Source of the DNA: Allomuricauda sp.
Lineage (GTDB): Bacteria > Bacteroidota > Bacteroidia > Flavobacteriales > Flavobacteriaceae
Length of the DNA stretch: 64,000 bases
Assembly (NCBI RefSeq): GCF_013911645.1
Contig: NZ_JACESV010000002.1
Coordinates: forward strand, 496,001 to 560,000
Direction: 5' to 3'
Part shown: one piece after another, positions 63,992 to 64,000 of the stretch
How positions within the stretch are numbered: the stretch's first letter is position 1
Layout: every line of letters begins with the position of its first letter
Program-made: the position numbers and the translations under genes
Notes under the pieces: generated by a model
Seen by the model: the letters and a program-made list of their open reading frames with translations, nothing else
Databases searched by the model: none
What the model was told of the DNA's origin: nothing

Positions 63992-64000
63992 TTTAGCCAC

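Noticed and set aside
1..64000. CRISPR array
   Set aside because: No regularly spaced identical repeats were seen; the direct repeats near 19.4 kb are irregular and degenerate.

Overview
The window looks like a chromosome segment of a marine flavobacterium (Bacteroidota, Flavobacteriaceae; the gene mix resembles Muricauda/Allomuricauda-type genomes, which is an inference). The basis is Bacteroidota-type promoters (TTG, about 19 bp, TAnnTTTG), a GLPGLI-family protein, the DUF177-rpmF-fabH-accB-accC order, tandem MacB-like FtsX permeases, a DUF5712-type relaxase and a BfmA/BtgA-type mobilization protein.

Bases 1-19,350 are core chromosome. They hold the end of an alanine racemase gene, mscL, asd, a GLPGLI protein with a frameshifted small secreted-protein gene in front of it, an S9A prolyl oligopeptidase lipoprotein, an ABC ATPase overlapping an ArfB-like ribosome-rescue factor, an M14 peptidase, a TauE/SafE permease, a sodium:solute symporter, riboflavin synthase, pdxA, DUF177-rpmF, fabH-accB-accC and an FAD oxidoreductase.

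Bases 19,600-41,100 are an export and signalling block. A minus-strand cluster encodes a TolC-like outer-membrane protein, a membrane-fusion protein, two LolD/MacB-type ATPases and four paralogous FtsX/MacB permeases. A sigma-54-dependent response regulator and its histidine kinase diverge from it. Further on are a GreA/Rnk-like gene with a clear sigma-54 -24/-12 promoter and a second sigma-54 regulator/kinase pair. An esterase with an N-terminal E-set domain (41,253-42,464) closes the chromosomal part.

At 42,838-42,879 lies the 3' part of a tRNA-Met(CAU) gene, followed at once by a tyrosine recombinase. This marks one end of an integrated mobilizable island that runs to or past base 64,000. 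The island is visibly AT-richer than the chromosome. It carries an AbiE-type toxin-antitoxin pair in an unusual convergent, overlapping arrangement with a 28-bp perfect palindrome at the antitoxin promoter; a WYL regulator - AAA ATPase - PD-(D/E)XK nuclease operon; a DnaB-like protein with a degenerate P-loop; a UDG-like protein with a second WYL regulator; a three-gene cassette (unknown, UDG-like, DUF2779 nuclease); mobilization genes with a candidate oriT; an excisionase-like gene; and a two-reverse-transcriptase operon at the right end. A deletion-derived remnant of the relaxase gene at about 53.53-53.63 kb shows that cargo was added stepwise beside the mobilization genes.

The main find is the operon at 60,507-63,868. 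Two adjacent reverse transcriptases, both with YVDD active sites, overlap by one base. They are followed by a short non-coding segment with a CACACACA tract (63,915-63,922) and an intrinsic terminator. This matches a type 3 defence-associated reverse transcriptase system (DRT3: Drt3a, Drt3b and a ncRNA with an AC-repeat template) in a flavobacterial defence island.
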